From Flavobacterium microcysteis (GTDB lineage: Bacteria; Bacteroidota; Bacteroidia; Flavobacteriales; Flavobacteriaceae), in the NCBI RefSeq assembly GCF_006385255.1, contig NZ_VFJE01000053.1:327875-391874 (forward strand): a stretch of DNA of 64,000 bases, read 5' to 3'. Within the stretch, counting starts at the first letter, position 1. The number at the start of each line of letters is the position of its first letter. This document shows, piece by piece, positions 60,890 through 64,000 of this stretch. The notes beneath the pieces were generated by a model. It worked only from the letters and a program-made list of their open reading frames with translations. It did no database searches and was not told the origin of the DNA. A program made the translations under genes and the position numbers.

Positions 60890-62554
60890 ATGGCAACAAA
60901 AATCACAATGCCTCGCTTGAGCGATACTATGACAGAAGGAACTGTAGCCACATGGTTGAAAAAAGTTGGAGACAAAATTAGCGAGGGAGATATTTTAGCA
61001 GAAATCGAAACTGATAAAGCTACTATGGAGTTTGAATCTTTCAACTCTGGTACTTTGTTATATATCGGAATTCAGGAAGGCGAATCAGCTCCGGTTGATT
61101 CTCTTTTGGCAATTATCGGAAAAGAAGGCGAAGACATTTCTGATCTTTTAGCTGGCGGAAGTTCTTCTGACAAAAAAGAAGAGCCTAAAGCGGAAGAAAA
61201 AACTGCTGAGGCTCCTAAAGAAGAAGCTAAAGAAGCTCCAAAATCAGAAGGCACTGCTTTACCTAAAGGTGTAGTAGTTGTAACCATGCCTCGCTTGAGC
61301 GATACCATGACTGACGGTACTGTAGCTACATGGTTGAAAAAAGTAGGTGATAAAATTAACGAAGGAGACATTTTAGCTGAGATCGAAACCGATAAGGCTA
61401 CTATGGAATTTGAATCTTTCAACTCAGGAACGCTATTGTACATTGGGATCCCTGAAGGTGATTCGGCTCCAGTTGATTCTCTTTTGGCTATTATTGGACC
61501 AGAAGGAACTGACATATCAGGCATTGCAGAAAACTTCAAAAAAGGTGGTGCAGTAGCTGCTCCAGCTAAAGAAGAAAAAGCCGAAGAGTCAAAATCAGAA
61601 ACTGCTGAATCAAAAGAAGAAACTGTAGAAACTGTTTCTGACGGAAGAAGAATCTTTATTTCTCCTTTAGCTAAAAAAATTGCTGAAGAGAAAAACATAA
61701 ATATTTCACAAGTAAAAGGTACAGGCGAAAACGGACGTATTGTAAAAAGCGATATCGAAAACTTCAAGCCTGCTGCTGCAACTTCTCAAGCACCAGCTTC
61801 ACAAGAAACTGCTGCTAAACCAGAAGCTACTGCTGCGGCTCCAGCTGTAAAACCATTCGTTCCTGCTGGTGAGACCTATTCAGAAGAAATTAAAAACTCA
61901 CAGATGCGTAAGGTTATTGCCAAGCGTTTGTCAGAATCTAAATTCACTGCTCCTCACTATTATTTAACGATTGAAGTAGCAATGGATGGCGCAATGGCTT
62001 CCAGAAGTACAATCAATTCATTACCTGACACAAAAGTTTCTTTTAACGATATGGTTATCAAGGCTTGTGCTATGGCATTGAAAAAGCATCCAAAAGTAAA
62101 TTCTCAATGGAAAGATGATGTGACGGTAATTCACCATCACGTACACATTGGAGTTGCTGTTGCTGTTGAAGATGGTTTGGTTGTTCCTGTATTAAAATTT
62201 GCTGATCAATTGAGCTTGACTCAAATAGGAGCTAATGTAAGAGATGTTGCTGGAAGAGCTAAGAACAAAAAACTACAACCAGCCGAAATGGAAGGAAGTA
62301 CTTTTACAGTTTCCAATTTAGGAATGTTCGGTATTACAGAATTTACATCAATCATCAACCAGCCAAATTCAGCTATCCTTTCTGTTGGAGCAATTGTTGA
62401 AAAACCAGTTGTTAGAAACGGTCAGATTGTAGTAGGCAATACGATGAAAGTAACACTTGCTTGTGATCACAGAACTGTGGACGGAGCTACTGGAGCAGAA
62501 TTCTTGCAGACTTTAAGACAATATCTGGAAAATCCGGTTACGATGTTAGCTTAA
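60890..62554 (+). CDS. aceF: pyruvate dehydrogenase E2, dihydrolipoamide acetyltransferase
   Basis: A 554-residue E2 with two lipoyl domains at about 3-78 and 131-206, each with the lipoylated-lysine motif EIETDKATMEFESFNSG, then an E1/E3-binding domain (RRIFISPLAKKIAEEKNINI), and a C-terminal catalytic domain (MRKVIAKRLSESKFTAPHYY; LACDHRTVDGATGAEFLQTL, with the His-x3-Asp active site). Ala/Pro/Glu linkers join the domains. The two lipoyl domains are near-identical even in DNA. Operon with pdhA. Confidence 0.96.
   Translation: MATKITMPRLSDTMTEGTVATWLKKVGDKISEGDILAEIETDKATMEFESFNSGTLLYIGIQEGESAPVDSLLAIIGKEGEDISDLLAGGSSSDKKEEPKAEEKTAEAPKEEAKEAPKSEGTALPKGVVVVTMPRLSDTMTDGTVATWLKKVGDKINEGDILAEIETDKATMEFESFNSGTLLYIGIPEGDSAPVDSLLAIIGPEGTDISGIAENFKKGGAVAAPAKEEKAEESKSETAESKEETVETVSDGRRIFISPLAKKIAEEKNINISQVKGTGENGRIVKSDIENFKPAAATSQAPASQETAAKPEATAAAPAVKPFVPAGETYSEEIKNSQMRKVIAKRLSESKFTAPHYYLTIEVAMDGAMASRSTINSLPDTKVSFNDMVIKACAMALKKHPKVNSQWKDDVTVIHHHVHIGVAVAVEDGLVVPVLKFADQLSLTQIGANVRDVAGRAKNKKLQPAEMEGSTFTVSNLGMFGITEFTSIINQPNSAILSVGAIVEKPVVRNGQIVVGNTMKVTLACDHRTVDGATGAEFLQTLRQYLENPVTMLA
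60903..61505 (+). repeat. duplicated lipoyl-domain coding segments in aceF
   Basis: The segments near 60905-61120 and 61285-61500 code for lipoyl domains 1 and 2 and are close to identical at DNA level (for example ATGCCTCGCTTGAGCGATAC in both). They are separated by the linker. Duplication or gene conversion within the gene is the likely cause. Confidence 0.85.
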
Positions 62555-62575
62555 TTAAGCTATCCTCCATAAAAC

Positions 62576-62607
62576 AAAAATCCCGCCTTTTAAGACGGGA
62601 TTTTTTT
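62576..62607. terminator. bidirectional intrinsic terminator
   Basis: TCCCGcCTT pairs with AAGaCGGGA (one mismatch), with A5 to the left and T7 to the right. It ends aceF on the plus strand and overlaps the 3' end of the glycosyltransferase gene on the minus strand. Confidence 0.8.
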
Positions 62608-63822
62608 ATTTTTAGCTTCTATCCAACGTGACATATATTCGGTACTCCTTATCGTATGATATTGCAAAATCTGACCCATAAAGTTCTTATTCCGATGTTC
62701 TATCAAGTTATTCATTAAGTCACGAATCATCGCAATAAACGATTCCGTATATAGCTTTTCAGCAAACCTATCCTCCAATAACTGAACGCCATCTTTTTGG
62801 GCTTTATGCCAAAGATTTTCATTTTTATAAAGGTCTATAGCATATTGGACAAAATCAGCCGGATTATCCGTGATAAAGCCGTTCCAAAGCCCATCTAGAT
62901 TCATTCCTTCAGCTCCAATACTAGTAGTAATGCTAGGAGTTCCATATTCCATTGCTTCTATAAGCTTTCCTTTTATTCCTGCTCCAAATCGTAATGGAGC
63001 CAACATAATCTTAGCTTTTTTAATTACTTCTGCAGCACTATCGGCTCTACCCATAATATGAAAATTTGATTTTGGATGATTTAATTCCAAAACCTTTTGC
63101 GATGGATAAGCACCATAAACAAATACCGAAGCCTCCGGAAGCTGCTTATAAATCAAAGGCCAGATGGTGCTTTTTAAATACTGAACAGCATCCCAATTGG
63201 GTTCGTGCAGGAAGTTGCCAATAAAAACAAAGTCTTTTCTCTCTTCAAAAGGAACAAAATCTAAACTTGAATCAGCAAAAATAGGAAGATAAAATAATAA
63301 GGAAGAATCAATCTTAAACTCACCAACCAGGAGTTTTATTTCAAAATCAGAGACAATCAGAGACATATCACAGCGTAAGATGCTGGCAATTTCTCTCTTT
63401 GCGGTATCGCTAAATAAATCCGAAGTAGTAAATTCTTTTTTCTTTTTAAAAGCATTTTGCCTGGCCAGGCGGAGACAGTGGAGATCTTCTGTATCTAAAA
63501 TCTTAATAGCCTCTGGACAATATTTAGAAACTCTCCAGCCAAACTGTTCTTCAATCACAAATCTATCAAACAGCACAATATCAGGCTTTAAGCCCTGAAT
63601 AAAAATATCAAAACTTTCGTCATTCAAGCTAATTTTAGCTTTTTGAACGACTAATAATCCTAAATCAAATTCGTATTCGCTATCCTGTGCCGGACTTGCA
63701 AACGTAATTTCGTAGCCTGTTCCTTTAAAAAGTTGTATTAATTGCAGCATTCTTCTTCCTGCTGCTGAAGAATTTGGCTCTGGAAATACCAAACCAATAA
63801 TCAAAAGTTTCTGCTTATCCAT
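62590..63822 (-). CDS. glycosyltransferase family 4-type protein
   Basis: A 410-residue cytoplasmic glycosyltransferase of the GT-B type. The start at 63822 (MDKQKLLIIGLVFPEPNSSA) is chosen because the longer frame would run into the 5S rRNA gene and its terminator. The C-terminal half carries FVFIGNFLHEPNWDAVQYLK, PEASVFVYGAYPSQKVLEL, FHIMGRADSAAEVIKKAKIM and the EAMEYGTPSITTSIGAEGM region typical of nucleotide-sugar binding. Donor and acceptor are unknown. A lone gene between aceF and the ribosomal RNA operon. Confidence 0.85.
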   Translation of the reverse strand: MDKQKLLIIGLVFPEPNSSAAGRRMLQLIQLFKGTGYEITFASPAQDSEYEFDLGLLVVQKAKISLNDESFDIFIQGLKPDIVLFDRFVIEEQFGWRVSKYCPEAIKILDTEDLHCLRLARQNAFKKKKEFTTSDLFSDTAKREIASILRCDMSLIVSDFEIKLLVGEFKIDSSLLFYLPIFADSSLDFVPFEERKDFVFIGNFLHEPNWDAVQYLKSTIWPLIYKQLPEASVFVYGAYPSQKVLELNHPKSNFHIMGRADSAAEVIKKAKIMLAPLRFGAGIKGKLIEAMEYGTPSITTSIGAEGMNLDGLWNGFITDNPADFVQYAIDLYKNENLWHKAQKDGVQLLEDRFAEKLYTESFIAMIRDLMNNLIEHRNKNFMGQILQYHTIRSTEYMSRWIEAKNKKIPS

Positions 63823-63862
63823 AATTACAAAGAAAAGATATTTTAAGCAAACCTTATAAAAC

Positions 63863-63890
63863 AAAAAAGGGTTCCCATAGGGAACCCTTT
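63863..63890 (-). terminator. intrinsic terminator after 5S rRNA
   Basis: GGGTTCCC and GGGAACCC pair around an ATA loop (extended by AAA/TTT), with A6 on the left giving a U-tract on the minus strand. Confidence 0.9.
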
Positions 63891-63896
63891 TCAAAG

Positions 63897-64000
<104 letters not shown>

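Overview
The window is a stretch of a low-GC chromosome from a Flavobacterium-like member of the Bacteroidota (family Flavobacteriaceae). The grounds are the gliding-motility lipoprotein GldJ beside the type IX secretion (T9SS) genes porU and porV, two proteins ending in T9SS type A sorting domains, a FecI/FecR/STN-TonB receptor cassette, and several promoters of the Bacteroidota form TTTG - about 19 bases - TAnnTTTG. There is no phage, insertion sequence, integrase or CRISPR array. Most of the window is ordinary chromosome with one clear accessory block.

Layout. 0-2.7 kb: two Crp/Fnr-type regulators with two small exported ligand-binding-fold proteins, all on the minus strand. 2.7-8.6 kb: GDP-mannose pyrophosphorylase, an SprT-like protein, a methyltransferase/VanW pair, an SDR, an exported M28 peptidase and a small exported protein. 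8.7-12.8 kb: a sigma-54 response regulator convergent with a four-part hybrid histidine kinase. 12.8-18.8 kb: acyl-CoA dehydrogenase, anmK, glutamate-type dehydrogenase, a TonB-like protein, folC and tRNA-Val. 18.9-29.2 kb: a DUF4265 protein, a large T9SS-exported RCC1-propeller protein with a 153-bp tandem array, an exported transglutaminase, an S41 protease, three envelope proteins of unknown role and an orphan LytTR regulator.

29.4-35.8 kb is the accessory block. A short 17-residue-repeat protein is followed by ten tightly packed same-strand genes. At least three resemble families used as immunity proteins in polymorphic-toxin systems (Imm11/DUF1629, SUFU, NTF2/RhsIA-like), and a DUF4261 protein comes first. 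No toxin or secretion gene lies beside them. I read this as a polyimmunity locus (orphan immunity genes); it is the best candidate in the window for something undescribed.

35.8-43.6 kb: a cell-surface signalling cassette (ECF sigma factor, FecR, a TonB receptor with an STN domain, then a T9SS choice-of-anchor protein and a lipoprotein). 43.7-49.6 kb: mostly small exported proteins, a TauE/SafE permease, an HExxH protein, a YiiX-like hydrolase and a possible small RNA or attenuator. 49.6-62.6 kb: conserved core with exbD/exbB, murF, gldJ, porU, porV, cdd, pdhA and the E2 gene aceF. 62.6-64 kb: a glycosyltransferase, then the 3' part of a 5S rRNA gene running off the right edge.

The genes work together mainly in envelope biology. 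PorU and PorV finish T9SS export of cargo such as the RCC1 and choice-of-anchor proteins. ExbB/ExbD and the TonB-like protein would power outer-membrane receptors such as the STN receptor. MurF and AnmK serve peptidoglycan synthesis and recycling. Three families of dispersed palindromic or patterned intergenic repeats lie between 6.6 and 10.3 kb. Start codons were moved inward from the longest reading frame wherever a signal peptide, domain boundary, promoter or neighbouring gene required it. All functional calls are from reading the sequence, without database searches.
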